Notes: a model not told the origin generated them from the letters alone. DNA of 64,000 nt from Streptomyces tubercidicus (GCF_027497495.1 NZ_CP114205.1:5642001-5706000); one strand, 5' to 3'; counted from the first letter of the stretch, positions 24,807-33,536 are shown. Numbers and translations are program-made.

Positions 24807-25808
24807 ATGGCGAACATCAAAGATGTGGCGGAGCGGGCGGGAGTTTCCGTTGCCACGGTCTCCCGGGTGCTCAACGGGCACAGTCCGGTTGCCGAGACCC
24901 GTGAGCGGGTGCTGGCCGCCGTACGGGAGCTGGGGTACCGGCCCAACAACGTCGCCCGCGCGCTGCGCACCGCGCGGACCGGTGCGCTCGGGCTGATCAT
25001 CAGCGATCTCACCAACCCCTTCTTCACCGAGCTGGCCGACGCCGTCGAGGACGAGGCCCGCAGCCTCGGATACAGCCTGGTCATCGGCAATGCCGGCGAG
25101 CGCCCCGCGCAGCAGGACGACTACATCCGCACGCTCCTCGACCGCCGGATCGACGGTCTGCTGGTCAGCTCGGCCGGCACCGGTTCGGCGATGCTCAGTG
25201 AGGTGGTGGCCTCCGGCACCCCACTGGTGCTGCTGGACCGCACGGTGCCCGGCGTCGACGCCCCCTGCGTCCGTGCCGACGGCCGTGCGGCGCTCACCGA
25301 GCTCGCCGCCCATCTCGCGGCGCACGGCCGCTGCCGCCCGGCGATCATCGTCGCCCCGGCCGGCACCCCCACCGGCGACGAGCGCCTCAGCCTCTTCCGT
25401 ACGGCGCTGGGAGGGTACGGCCTCACCCTGCCCGACGAGCGGGTCGGTGCCACGCCCGACCTCCAGCACACCGGCGGCCGGCAGGTGATGAGCGCCTTCC
25501 TCGACCTCGCCGAGCCGCCGGACGCGGTGCTCGCCACCGACAACCTGATGGCGCTGGGTGCGATGGATGAACTCCGGTCCCGTGGGCTGCGGGTCCCCGA
25601 TGATGTGGCGCTGGTGGTGTACGACGACGTGCCGTGGTTCACCCACACCGATCCGCCGCTGACCGCCATCGCCCAGCCCACCCGTGAACTGGGCAGGGCC
25701 GCGGTCCACGCCCTGCTGGCACGGATCGAGGGCCGGCCCGTCGACTCGGTGCTGCTGCCCGCCCGGCTGGTCACCCGCCGCTCCTGCGGCGAACTGCCCG
25801 CCCCCTGA
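24807..25808 (+). CDS. rbsR: LacI-family regulator, probable ribose operon repressor
   Basis: A 333-residue repressor. The N-terminal LacI HTH is NIKDVAERAGVSVATVSRVLNG (residues 3-24, HTH core VSVATVSRVLN), with the hinge YRPNNVARALRT. The rest is a periplasmic-binding-protein-like effector domain (LGLIISDLTNPFFTELADAVE; ATDNLMALGAMDEL; LTAIAQPTRELG). It lies directly before rbsACBK on the same strand, with its own operators upstream, so ribose or ribose-phosphate is the likely effector. The ATG at 24807 has only a weak ribosome site, and the leader from the predicted promoter would be about 110 nt. The gene symbol is by context. Confidence 0.85.
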   Translation: MANIKDVAERAGVSVATVSRVLNGHSPVAETRERVLAAVRELGYRPNNVARALRTARTGALGLIISDLTNPFFTELADAVEDEARSLGYSLVIGNAGERPAQQDDYIRTLLDRRIDGLLVSSAGTGSAMLSEVVASGTPLVLLDRTVPGVDAPCVRADGRAALTELAAHLAAHGRCRPAIIVAPAGTPTGDERLSLFRTALGGYGLTLPDERVGATPDLQHTGGRQVMSAFLDLAEPPDAVLATDNLMALGAMDELRSRGLRVPDDVALVVYDDVPWFTHTDPPLTAIAQPTRELGRAAVHALLARIEGRPVDSVLLPARLVTRRSCGELPAP

Positions 25809-25860
25809 GCAGGCCCGCCCGGAGCCAGGCCAGGTACCCCCGGCCCGGCATCCCCGTTCC

Positions 25861-25999
25861 GGGCGGGCCACCCACCAGCCCTCACGACCCAGCCAGCCGC
25901 CACCCACCAGCCGCCCTCACCCACCCAACCGGCCATCACGACCCACCCGACGGGCCAGCACGACCCATCCGACGGGCCACCACCCACCCAACCCACCCA
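25861..25999. repeat. CACCCA-rich low-complexity tract before rbsA
   Basis: Irregular repeats of CCCACC, CACGACCCA and GACGGGCCA fill most of the 209-bp rbsR-rbsA gap. No operator matching the sites before rbsR is visible, so rbsA is probably read through from the rbsR promoter or from an unrecognised one. Confidence 0.6.
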
Positions 26000-26017
26000 A
26001 GGAGAGAGGGGCAGCGC

Positions 26018-27613
26018 ATGACCGGCGTCAACGACGACGAACCGGGCGGCCGCGAACTGCTGCGCGTGGAGGGGGTGACGAAGTCGTTCCCGGGGGTCCG
26101 TGCGCTCGATGGTGTGGATCTGAGCCTGCGCACCGGTGAGGTGCATGTCCTGCTCGGTGAGAACGGTGCGGGCAAGAGCACCCTCATCAAGATGCTCTCC
26201 GGCGCCCACCGGCCCGACGGGGGCCGCCTCCTCGTGGACGGCGACGAGGCCACCATCCGTTCGGCACAGGACGCCGAACGGTGCGGCATCGCCACCATCT
26301 ACCAGGAGTTCAACCTCGTCCCTGGGCTGACCGTCGCCGAGAACATCTTTCTGGGCCGACAGCCGCGCACCAAGCTCGGCCTGGTCGACAGGAAGGCGAT
26401 GCGGACCCGGGCCGCCGAACTGCTGCGGCGGGTACGGCTGGACGTGTCCCCGGACACCCCGGTCGCCGAACTGGGCATCGCCCGGCTCCAGATGGTCGAG
26501 ATCGCCAAGGCGCTCAGCCTGGACGCCCGGGTCCTGATCATGGACGAGCCGACCGCGGTACTGACCTCCGAGGAGGTCGAGACCCTCTTCGAGATCGTCC
26601 GCGAACTGCGCGACACCGGTGTCGGCATCATCTTCATCACCCACCACCTGGAGGAGATCGGCGCGCTCGGCGACCGGGTCACGGTCCTGCGCGACGGCCG
26701 CTCCGTCGCGGAGGTGCCGGCCTCGACGGACGAGGACGAGCTGATCCGCCTCATGGTGGGACGGGACATCGCCGAGCAGTACCCGCGGCAGCGCCCCGAG
26801 GAGCCGGGTGCTCCCTTGCTGCGCGTCCGCGGACTGACCCGCGACGGCACCACCCCGGCCGGGCCGGTCTTCGAGGGTGTCGACTTCGAGGTGCGGGCCG
26901 GTGAGGTCGTGGGCCTCGCCGGGCTGGTCGGTGCGGGCCGTACGGAGGTGGTCCGGGCGATCTTCGGCGTCGACCGCTATGACGCCGGCACGGTCGAGAT
27001 CGACGGCAAGGAGCTGGCCCGCGGCGATGTCCGGGCCGCGATGCGCGCCGGGCTCGGCCTCGTACCGGAGGACCGCAAGGGACAGGGCCTGGTGCTGGAC
27101 GCCTCCCTCCAGGACAACCTCACCCTCGCCCGGCTCGACCGCGACACCCGCGGCGGGCTGGTGGACCGCAGCGGGCAGCGGCGCGAAGCGGCCACCGTCG
27201 CCGCGCAGTTGAAGGTCCGGATGAGCGGCCTGGGGCAGAGCGCCCGCACCCTCTCCGGCGGCAACCAGCAGAAGATCGTCATCGGCAAGTGGCTGCTGGC
27301 GGACACCCGGCTGCTGATCCTCGACGAGCCGACGCGCGGTATCGACGTCGGCGCCAAGGTCGAGATCTACCAGCTGATCAACGAGCTGACGGCGTCCGGC
27401 CGCGCGGTCCTGATGATCTCCAGCGATCTGCCGGAGGTGCTCGGGATGAGCGACCGGGTGCTGGTGATGTCGCAGGGCCGGCTGGTCGGTGAGCTGTCGG
27501 CCGAAGAGGCCACCCAGGACGCCGTGATGGAGCTGGCACTCCAGACCCCTGGCACCCCCAAGAGCACGAAACAGCACGACGAGAGCGCGATGGAGGGCTC
27601 CGATGTCCACTGA
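26018..27613 (+). CDS. rbsA: Ribose/sugar ABC transporter ATPase, duplicated domains
   Basis: A 531-residue ATPase with two fused ABC domains, as in RbsA/MglA. Domain 1: Walker A GENGAGKSTL (about residues 47-56), signature and Walker B ALSLDARVLIMDEPTAVL. Domain 2: degenerate Walker A GLVGAGRTEV, signature LSGGNQQK, Walker B LLILDEPTRGID. Such proteins energise high-affinity monosaccharide uptake with RbsC and RbsB. The ATG at 26018 is preceded by AAGGAGAG. The 3' end overlaps rbsC by 11 nt. Family-wide sequence alone cannot separate ribose from galactose or xylose; the adjacent ribokinase supports ribose. Confidence 0.9.
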   Translation: MTGVNDDEPGGRELLRVEGVTKSFPGVRALDGVDLSLRTGEVHVLLGENGAGKSTLIKMLSGAHRPDGGRLLVDGDEATIRSAQDAERCGIATIYQEFNLVPGLTVAENIFLGRQPRTKLGLVDRKAMRTRAAELLRRVRLDVSPDTPVAELGIARLQMVEIAKALSLDARVLIMDEPTAVLTSEEVETLFEIVRELRDTGVGIIFITHHLEEIGALGDRVTVLRDGRSVAEVPASTDEDELIRLMVGRDIAEQYPRQRPEEPGAPLLRVRGLTRDGTTPAGPVFEGVDFEVRAGEVVGLAGLVGAGRTEVVRAIFGVDRYDAGTVEIDGKELARGDVRAAMRAGLGLVPEDRKGQGLVLDASLQDNLTLARLDRDTRGGLVDRSGQRREAATVAAQLKVRMSGLGQSARTLSGGNQQKIVIGKWLLADTRLLILDEPTRGIDVGAKVEIYQLINELTASGRAVLMISSDLPEVLGMSDRVLVMSQGRLVGELSAEEATQDAVMELALQTPGTPKSTKQHDESAMEGSDVH

Positions 27614-28610
27614 GGTGAAGACAGGAGCCGCCGCCGAGGCGGTGGGAACGGCACCGGACCGGGACGGCTTCGGGCCGTGGTTCTCCCGGGCGGTCCTCAG
27701 GAACGGCCCGCTCGGCGGCCTGATCGCGCTGGTCGTCGTGATGGCGGTGCTGTCCAGGGACTTCCTCAACGGGCAGAACCTCCTCAATGTCGGCGTCCAG
27801 GCGTCGGTCACCGCGATCCTCGCCTTCGGCGTCACCTTCGTGATCGTCTCGGCCGGTATCGATCTGTCGGTCGGCTCGGTCGCCGCGCTCTCCGCCACCG
27901 TGGTGGCCTGGGCGGCCACCGGCGAGGGCCTGCCCGTCTGGATGGCGGTGCTGCTCGGCCTGGCGGTCGGCGCGGCGGCCGGTCTGGTCTCCGGCGCACT
28001 GGTCGCGTACGGCAAACTGCCCGCCTTCATCGCCACACTGGCGATGCTCTCGGTCGGCCGCGGCCTGGCCCTGGTGATCTCCGGCGGCTCACCGATCGCC
28101 TTCCCCGGCTCGGTCAGCGCGCTCGGTGACACCCTCGGCGGCTGGCTGCCGGTGCCCGTGCTCGTCATGATCGTGATGGGGCTGATCGCCGCGCTGGTGC
28201 TGGCCCGTACGTACGCGGGCCGCGCGATGTTCGCGATCGGCGGCAACGAGGAGGCGGCCCGGCTCTCCGGCATCAACGTCAAGCGCCGCAAGCTCGCGAT
28301 CTACGCGCTGTCCGGGCTGTTCGCCGCGGTCGCCGGTATCGTGCTCGCCGCCCGGCTCACTTCCGCCCAGCCGCAGGCCGCCACCGGCTACGAGCTGGAC
28401 GCCATCGCCGCCGTCGTCATCGGCGGGGCCAGCCTCTCCGGCGGCTCCGGCAAGGCCTCCGGCACCCTCATCGGTGCGCTGATCCTCGCGGTACTGCGCA
28501 ACGGCCTGAACCTGCTGAGCGTTTCGGCGTTCTGGCAGCAGGTCGCCACCGGACTGGTCATCGCGGTCGCGGTGCTCCTGGACACGCTGCGCCGCCGGAG
28601 CACGCGATGA
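27603..28610 (+). CDS. rbsC: Ribose ABC transporter permease
   Basis: A 335-residue inner-membrane permease with about eight to ten helices. It shows the BPD_transp_2 hallmark VIVSAGIDLSVGSVAALSA (residues about 80-98) and, near the C-terminus, YELDAIAAVVIGGASLSGGSG, typical of RbsC. The first 35 residues are a polar cytoplasmic lead. The start overlaps rbsA and the stop overlaps rbsB (ATGA), so the three are translated together. It forms the membrane channel of the pentose importer. Confidence 0.92.
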   Translation: MSTEVKTGAAAEAVGTAPDRDGFGPWFSRAVLRNGPLGGLIALVVVMAVLSRDFLNGQNLLNVGVQASVTAILAFGVTFVIVSAGIDLSVGSVAALSATVVAWAATGEGLPVWMAVLLGLAVGAAAGLVSGALVAYGKLPAFIATLAMLSVGRGLALVISGGSPIAFPGSVSALGDTLGGWLPVPVLVMIVMGLIAALVLARTYAGRAMFAIGGNEEAARLSGINVKRRKLAIYALSGLFAAVAGIVLAARLTSAQPQAATGYELDAIAAVVIGGASLSGGSGKASGTLIGALILAVLRNGLNLLSVSAFWQQVATGLVIAVAVLLDTLRRRSTR

Positions 28611-29626
28611 ACGCCCGGCGGAACTCCCCGCGGACCTGGGGGCGGAACTCCCGGCGGACTTCCCTGCGGGGCCCGCGGCCGAACGCGCTGCGGACCCACC
28701 GGCAAAACCCCCGGATCAAGGCGTCGCTGGCGGCAGGGCTGGCCGCGACCGTCGCCCTGGGCCTGGCCGGCTGCGACCGCGGCGGCAACACCGACCTGGG
28801 GCTGGCGCTGTCCACGATGAACAACCCGTTCTTCGTCGGCATCAAGAAGGGCGCACAGGCCGAGGCGGACGCCCGCGGACTGCACCTCAACATCACCGAC
28901 GCCCAGAACGACCCCACCCAGCAGATCAACCAGATGGAGACGTTCACCAGCCAGAACGTCAAGGCCGCCATCATCAACCCGGTCGACTCCGACGCCGCGG
29001 TCCCGGCCGTCGGCGTCGCCAACCGGGCGAAGGTGCCGGTGATCTCCATCGACCGGGACGTCAACGGCGGAACGGTCGGCTCGACCATCGCCTCCGACAA
29101 CGTCGCGGGCGGCCGGCTCGCCGCGAAGACCCTGGCCGAATCGCTCGGCGGCAAGGGCAAGGTGGCCTTCCTGGAGGGCCAGGCCGGCACCTCCGCCGCC
29201 CGCGAGCGCGGCAAGGGCTTCGAAGAGGGCATCAAGAAATACCCCGGCATCCAGGTCGTCGCCCGGCAGCCCGCGGACTTCGACCGCACCAAGGGCATGG
29301 ATGTGATGACCAACATGCTGCAGGCGCACCGCGATATCGGCGGGGTCTTCGCCGCCAATGATGAGATGGCGCTGGGTGCGGCCAAGTCGCTGGGCGGCCG
29401 CTCCGGCAAGGACGTCAAGGTGGTGGCGTTCGACGGCACCCCGGACGGGGTCAAGGCGGTGCGCGGCGGCACGCTGACCGCCACCGTCGCCCAGCAGCCG
29501 GAACTCCTCGGCAAACAGGCCGTGGACTGGGCGCTGAAGGCCTCCCGCGGTGAGAAGCTGCCGCGGTCGGTCAGGGTGCCGGTGGTGCTGGTGACCGCCG
29601 AGAACGCCGCGAAGTTCGATGACTGA
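28607..29626 (+). CDS. rbsB: Ribose-binding lipoprotein
   Basis: A 339-residue solute-binding protein. The signal is unusual: about 38 residues of Arg/Asn-rich sequence (MNARRNSPRTWGRNSRR and onward, itself a short repeat) precede the hydrophobic core ASLAAGLAATVALG and lipobox LAGC, so Cys at about residue 55 would be lipidated. The true translation start could be later, but ATGA coupling to rbsC favours the start at 28607. Binding-domain signatures are STMNNPFFVGIKKGAQAEA and DRDVNGGTVGSTIASDN, as in RbsB. It delivers sugar to RbsC at the outer face of the membrane. Confidence 0.92.
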   Translation: MNARRNSPRTWGRNSRRTSLRGPRPNALRTHRQNPRIKASLAAGLAATVALGLAGCDRGGNTDLGLALSTMNNPFFVGIKKGAQAEADARGLHLNITDAQNDPTQQINQMETFTSQNVKAAIINPVDSDAAVPAVGVANRAKVPVISIDRDVNGGTVGSTIASDNVAGGRLAAKTLAESLGGKGKVAFLEGQAGTSAARERGKGFEEGIKKYPGIQVVARQPADFDRTKGMDVMTNMLQAHRDIGGVFAANDEMALGAAKSLGGRSGKDVKVVAFDGTPDGVKAVRGGTLTATVAQQPELLGKQAVDWALKASRGEKLPRSVRVPVVLVTAENAAKFDD

Positions 29627-29723
29627 GCGCACGGCCCGGCACCTCCGGCGGGCCGCCGCGCAACGGCAGTCGCACAACTACAGACGCGAAGACGAGAGAT
29701 GAGAAGAAGTGGGAGAGCGGTGC

Positions 29724-30647
29724 ATGTATGACGTCCTGGTGGTCGGCTCGGCCAACGCGGATCTGACGGTACGGGTCGACCGGCGGCCCGGCGCGGGCGA
29801 GACGGTGCTCGGCACCGACCTGGTCGAATCGGCCGGCGGCAAGGGCGCCAACCAGGCGGCCGCCGCCGCCCGGATCGGCGGGCGCACCGCCCTGCTGGCG
29901 CGGGTCGGCGGCGACGCGTACGGGGAGCTGCTGCTCGGCGCCCAGCGTGCGGCAGGCACCGATGTCACCCCGGTCATCGTGGACGAGACGGCCCGCACCG
30001 GCACCGCGATGATCATCGTCGACCCGGACGGCGACAACAGCATCGTGGTCTCGCCCGGCGCCAACGCCGCGCTCACCCCGCAGGACGTGGCCGCCGCACA
30101 GGACACCATCGCCGCCTCCGCCGTGGTCTCCCTCCAGCTGGAGATCCCCATGGAGTCCGTACGTGCCGCCGCCGCGGCCGCCGAACGGGCCGGTACCCGC
30201 GTCGTGCTCAACCCCTCCCCGGCACCCACCGCCGCACTGGCCCCCGAACTCCTCGCGGTGGCCGACCCGTTGGTGGTCAACGAGCACGAGGCGCGGCAGC
30301 TCTCCGGGCTGACCGACGGCACGCCCGCCGAGTGGGCGCAGGCGCTGCGCGACCGGGGCGCCCGCTCCGTCGTGGTCACCCTCGGCGGCGAGGGCGCGCT
30401 GGTCCTGGACGCCGACGGCGTTTCCGGTGTCCCGGGCGTACGGGTGAAGGCCGTGGACACCACCGGCGCCGGGGACGCCTTCACCGGCGCCCTCGCCACC
30501 CGCCTGGCCCGCGGCGACGCACTCCCCGAGGCGGCCCGCTTCGCCGTACGGGTCGGCGCCGCCGCCGTCACCAAGCCGGGCGCCCAGCCGTCCTACCCGA
30601 CGCGCGCGGAGCTGGAGGCGCTGGCGCCGGAGGGGTCGCGGGGCTGA
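29724..30647 (+). CDS. rbsK: Ribokinase
   Basis: A 307-residue PfkB-family kinase that phosphorylates ribose at O5. The N-terminal signature GSANADLTVRVDRRPGAGET and the Gly-Gly switch ESAGGKGANQAAAAARIG are clear. The C-terminal anion-hole/catalytic motif is VDTTGAGDAFTGAL, with the catalytic Asp in GAGD. I chose the ATG at 29724 (GGGAG 8 nt upstream); a GTG at 29709 would add five residues. It follows rbsB by 97 bp and ends the operon. There is no rbsD (ribose pyranase) next to it, unlike many ribose operons. Confidence 0.93.
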   Translation: MYDVLVVGSANADLTVRVDRRPGAGETVLGTDLVESAGGKGANQAAAAARIGGRTALLARVGGDAYGELLLGAQRAAGTDVTPVIVDETARTGTAMIIVDPDGDNSIVVSPGANAALTPQDVAAAQDTIAASAVVSLQLEIPMESVRAAAAAAERAGTRVVLNPSPAPTAALAPELLAVADPLVVNEHEARQLSGLTDGTPAEWAQALRDRGARSVVVTLGGEGALVLDADGVSGVPGVRVKAVDTTGAGDAFTGALATRLARGDALPEAARFAVRVGAAAVTKPGAQPSYPTRAELEALAPEGSRG

Positions 30648-30664
30648 GGCCGACGGGGCGGGAT

Positions 30665-30702
30665 CGCCCGGCCCCGGTGCCGCTTGGGCGCCAGGCCGGG
30701 CG
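30665..30702. terminator. Terminator between convergent rbsK and the fusion-protein gene
   Basis: CGCCCGGCC (30665-30673) pairs with GGCCGGGCG (30694-30702); inside, GGTGCC (30676-30681) pairs with GGCGCC (30687-30692). The extended hairpin serves both convergent genes. Confidence 0.6.
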
Positions 30703-30720
30703 TGCGGACGGCCACCGGCG

Positions 30721-32151
30721 TCACGTCCCGGCCGGTTCCTTCACCTCCGCCGCCCCCGTCAGCCCCTCCCACTCCTTCGGCCCGTACAGCGCATGCTCCG
30801 CGCCGCTCGCCAGCGCCCAGTAGCGGTCGCCGTAGGACCAGTGCCACCACTCGGTCGGGTAGTTGACCAGACCGGCGGCCGTCAGCGCGGCGTTCAGCAC
30901 CCGGCGGTGCGCGCGGGCGGTGGGCGTCAGATCCGGCGCACCCGTATAGCAGGCGCCGTCGCTCTCCTCCGGGGAGGCATTGATCGGTGTCCCCATGTCG
31001 ACATGCTCCCCCTCGGTGGTGACGAGGGTGAGATCCACCGCACCACCGGCGCTGTGCGGTGCGATCCCGGGCGGCGACACATAGCGGCTGGCGGCCTGGT
31101 GGACGCGTGCGGCGTCCCAGTCGGGGTGGGCGGCGCGCAGTTCGTCCGTGTACTCCTCGAAGTAGCGGCGCTGCAGCCCCGGCGGCCGGTAGCCCTCGAC
31201 GAACTGCAGCCGGAGCCCGTCGGGCAGCGACTTCTGCGCCGCCAGCAGCCGTTGGAGCACACCTTCGCGCAGAAAGGCGTAGGCGCCGAGCGGGTCGGTC
31301 CGGTCCTCGGCCACGAGCAGCGCGGGCGCCGCGGTCCGCACGTCCACCAGCGGCTCACCGCACTCCTCGACGGGGATCGCGGCCACCGCCGGGTCCGACA
31401 TCAGCGTGATGCGGTCGCGGACATCGGTGAACACCAGCTCCGCGCCGTCCCCCGGCGTCGCTCCCGTCCACTCGGCGGCCGCCGCCACCCGCTCGCCCGA
31501 CGGCAGCCAGGCGCCACTGAGTCCGCACCCCGAAGCGGAGCTGCTCGTTCCCATCCCGTTGGCGAGCAGTACGTGCAGCCCGTGGTCCCGCGCCTGCTGC
31601 GCATACCGCGCCACCCGCTCCGCCGAGCCGTGGAAGGAGCTGGCGAGAGACACCCGGCAGCCGTCCGCCGCGGCCCGCGCCGCCACCTCGGGGAAGCTGT
31701 TGTCGAAGCAGGTGGCGAGCGCGAAGCGGATGCCGCCCAGGGTGCAGCGGCCCTCGGTGGTGCCCGGCGCGAAGACCGCGTCCTCGCCCTCGAAGAGATG
31801 GACCTTGTCGTAACGGGTGACCAAGGCGCCGTCCGGGCCGAAGACGAACGAGGCGATGGCCGGGCGGGATCCGCCACCGGGGGCGCGGCCGGGCGCGTTC
31901 ACCACCGCCGCGGTCCCGGTCGCCCGGCAGGCATCCCGTACGGGGGCCAGCCGGGCGTCGTCCTCCGTGACCGCCAGACCCTGCGGGTCGGCGGCTATCA
32001 GGTCCAGGTCGTAGTGCGTCAGGGCGAGTTCGGGGAAGACCACCAGCCCCGCGCCGCGCCCGGCGGCCTCGGTGATGAGCCCGGCCATCCGGGCGGCATT
32101 GGCCTCGATGTCGCCCGGCACCGGGAGGAATTGTGCGGCAGCAATGATCAT
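30721..32151 (-). CDS. Nitrilase-like hydrolase fused to VanX-type D-Ala-D-Ala dipeptidase
   Basis: A 476-residue two-domain protein read as one uninterrupted frame. Residues 1-250 form a carbon-nitrogen hydrolase: MIIAAAQFLPVPGDIEAN at the start, catalytic Glu in VVFPELALTHYD, Lys in TRYDKVHLFEGED and Cys in FALATCFDNSFPE. Residues about 251-476 form an M15D zinc peptidase of the VanX type: VEGYRPPGLQRRYF, the zinc motif PHSAGGAVDLTL (His and Asp), and the catalytic Glu/His in NYPTEWWHWSYGDRYW. The only internal ATG at the junction (31399-31401) has no ribosome site, so separate translation is unlikely. There is no signal peptide, so a cytoplasmic role is expected. An amidase plus dipeptidase suggests turnover of a peptide or cell-wall fragment; this is inference. 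Confidence 0.82.
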   Translation of the reverse strand: MIIAAAQFLPVPGDIEANAARMAGLITEAAGRGAGLVVFPELALTHYDLDLIAADPQGLAVTEDDARLAPVRDACRATGTAAVVNAPGRAPGGGSRPAIASFVFGPDGALVTRYDKVHLFEGEDAVFAPGTTEGRCTLGGIRFALATCFDNSFPEVAARAAADGCRVSLASSFHGSAERVARYAQQARDHGLHVLLANGMGTSSSASGCGLSGAWLPSGERVAAAAEWTGATPGDGAELVFTDVRDRITLMSDPAVAAIPVEECGEPLVDVRTAAPALLVAEDRTDPLGAYAFLREGVLQRLLAAQKSLPDGLRLQFVEGYRPPGLQRRYFEEYTDELRAAHPDWDAARVHQAASRYVSPPGIAPHSAGGAVDLTLVTTEGEHVDMGTPINASPEESDGACYTGAPDLTPTARAHRRVLNAALTAAGLVNYPTEWWHWSYGDRYWALASGAEHALYGPKEWEGLTGAAEVKEPAGT

Positions 32152-32184
32152 TCGCCCATGATGCCGGGAGGGTTGGGCGGACCG

Positions 32185-32243
32185 GGCGGGTTTTCCCGCC
32201 GCCGACCAGCTGGTCCGCCGGTCCGCCGGTCCGCCGGTCCGCC
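32185..32243. repeat. Hairpin and four 8-bp tandem repeats
   Basis: GGCGGG-tttt-CCCGCC (32185-32200) is a hairpin. GGTCCGCC is repeated four times without interruption at 32212-32243. Together they occupy the gap between two minus-strand genes and may end transcription of the pyroglutamyl-peptidase-like gene. Confidence 0.65.
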
Positions 32244-32258
32244 CGCCCATGAGACCGC

Positions 32259-33536
32259 CTACTTGCGCGCCGCCTCCGACGCCGCCACCGTCACAACCGC
32301 CCGCACCTGCCCGGTGATCGCGGTCCGGTTCCGTACGAAAACGGGGTCGGTGATCTGGCCGTCCGCCGGGTCCGTGTTGCCGGGCCCGAACTCCAGCACC
32401 GGGGTGTGCAGATGCCCGCCCGGAATGCCCGGCCGCACCGCGTCCCTCAGCAGCGTCGCCCGGTAGGCGATCTCGTTGGACAGATAGTCCCCGCCACCAC
32501 CGGCACGGGCCGTGGAGCCCGGAGTCGGGCCGTCCGGCCGGTCGACGGGTGCGCCGCCGCCCGCCGGGATCTCGGTGACGGCGGTGTCGTCGACCACCGG
32601 ATACGGTCCGGTGCCGGCCGCCACGATCCGCGCGTACGGCAGGCTGGTGGTCGTCCACTGCGGCTGCGGCCGCACGGTCGGCACCCCGGCGGGAATCGGC
32701 ACCTGCTCCGTCCGCGAGACCCGCGCATTGTCCGGATAACCGCCCCGCCAGGCCCCGTTGGTCCGCTCGACATCGAACCGTCCGGGCCGTCCCTGACTGA
32801 CCGTCGTGAACAGATCGGCCTGCCGCGGCCCGCTCCGGAAGTGCGGCAGCAGGGTGCGCTCCACCGTGCCCGCCGCGAAGTCGGCCCACCGTACGGGGAA
32901 GACCGCGGTTTCGATCCGGGCGGGCTTCCCGGAGGCGGTCCGCACCGTCGTCCCGTCCAGCGCGAGCGCCGCCGCCCCGGACGGATTGCTGCGCCGGGCA
33001 TCGTCGTCCAGCTGGAACGGGTCGAAGCCGGTCACCACGACCCGCAGCACCTCCTTCCCCCCGGGCAGCGCGATCGAGTCCTGCCCGCGCGAACTCTGCT
33101 CCAGCGAGTCGAGCAGGGCATCGCGCCGGGCCTCGGTCAGTGCGAACTCCGGCCGCCACTGCCGTAGTTCCTTCGTCATACCGAGCCGCGCCCAGTACAG
33201 CGGCCGGTCGTCGTCCCGGCTCAGATCGCCTCCGTCGGGCCCGCGGCCCTGCGCCCGGTCCACGGCCCGCCGCCACAGCGCCCGCCCCTCGTCCGCGACA
33301 TAGCGCCTGGCCTCCGGGAAGCTCGCCACCCGCGCCAGCCCCTGCGCGAACTCCCGCTCCCACTGGTCGAATCCACTCCGCCGCAGGATCTCCCGCGGCG
33401 CCGCCTGCGCCAGCCGCCCCTCCTCCACCGTGCTGCCCGCCGCGGGCGCCGCGACGGCCGGAGCCGTCAGAGCCATCGGGACGGCGGCCACCAGCGCGAC
33501 ACCGAGCGCGCCCATCCTGGTACGTATGCGTCTCAT
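32259..33536 (-). CDS. Secreted pyroglutamyl-peptidase-like protein (Cys to Ser at active site)
   Basis: A 425-residue exported protein. The signal peptide is clear: MRRIRTRMGALGVALVAAV, then cleavage near APAVAA-P at about residue 31. After an 150-residue N-terminal extension of helical character, a peptidase C15 (pyrrolidone-carboxylate peptidase) core begins at VVTGFDPFQLDDDARRSNPSG. TVSQGRPGRFDVERTNGAWRGGYPDNA matches the C15 region around ISIERVAIN..IPDNEG. The active-site stretch, usually GTFVCN, here reads GDYLSN, placing Ser353 at the catalytic Cys position; the catalytic His region is GGHLHTPVLEF. The start ATG at 33534-33536 is fixed by the signal peptide. It may be a secreted, altered or inactive relative of Pcp. 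Confidence 0.72.
   Translation of the reverse strand: MRRIRTRMGALGVALVAAVPMALTAPAVAAPAAGSTVEEGRLAQAAPREILRRSGFDQWEREFAQGLARVASFPEARRYVADEGRALWRRAVDRAQGRGPDGGDLSRDDDRPLYWARLGMTKELRQWRPEFALTEARRDALLDSLEQSSRGQDSIALPGGKEVLRVVVTGFDPFQLDDDARRSNPSGAAALALDGTTVRTASGKPARIETAVFPVRWADFAAGTVERTLLPHFRSGPRQADLFTTVSQGRPGRFDVERTNGAWRGGYPDNARVSRTEQVPIPAGVPTVRPQPQWTTTSLPYARIVAAGTGPYPVVDDTAVTEIPAGGGAPVDRPDGPTPGSTARAGGGGDYLSNEIAYRATLLRDAVRPGIPGGHLHTPVLEFGPGNTDPADGQITDPVFVRNRTAITGQVRAVVTVAASEAARK

Noticed and set aside
25121..28291. A 1056-codon antisense open frame across the ribose operon
   Set aside because: It is antisense to rbsR, rbsA and rbsC, which have clear domain motifs; long antisense frames are normal in very GC-rich DNA.
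30721..31401. Stand-alone vancomycin-resistance VanX gene
   Set aside because: No vanH, vanA, vanR or vanS gene is nearby, there is no ribosome site at the internal ATG, and the frame is continuous with the nitrilase domain.
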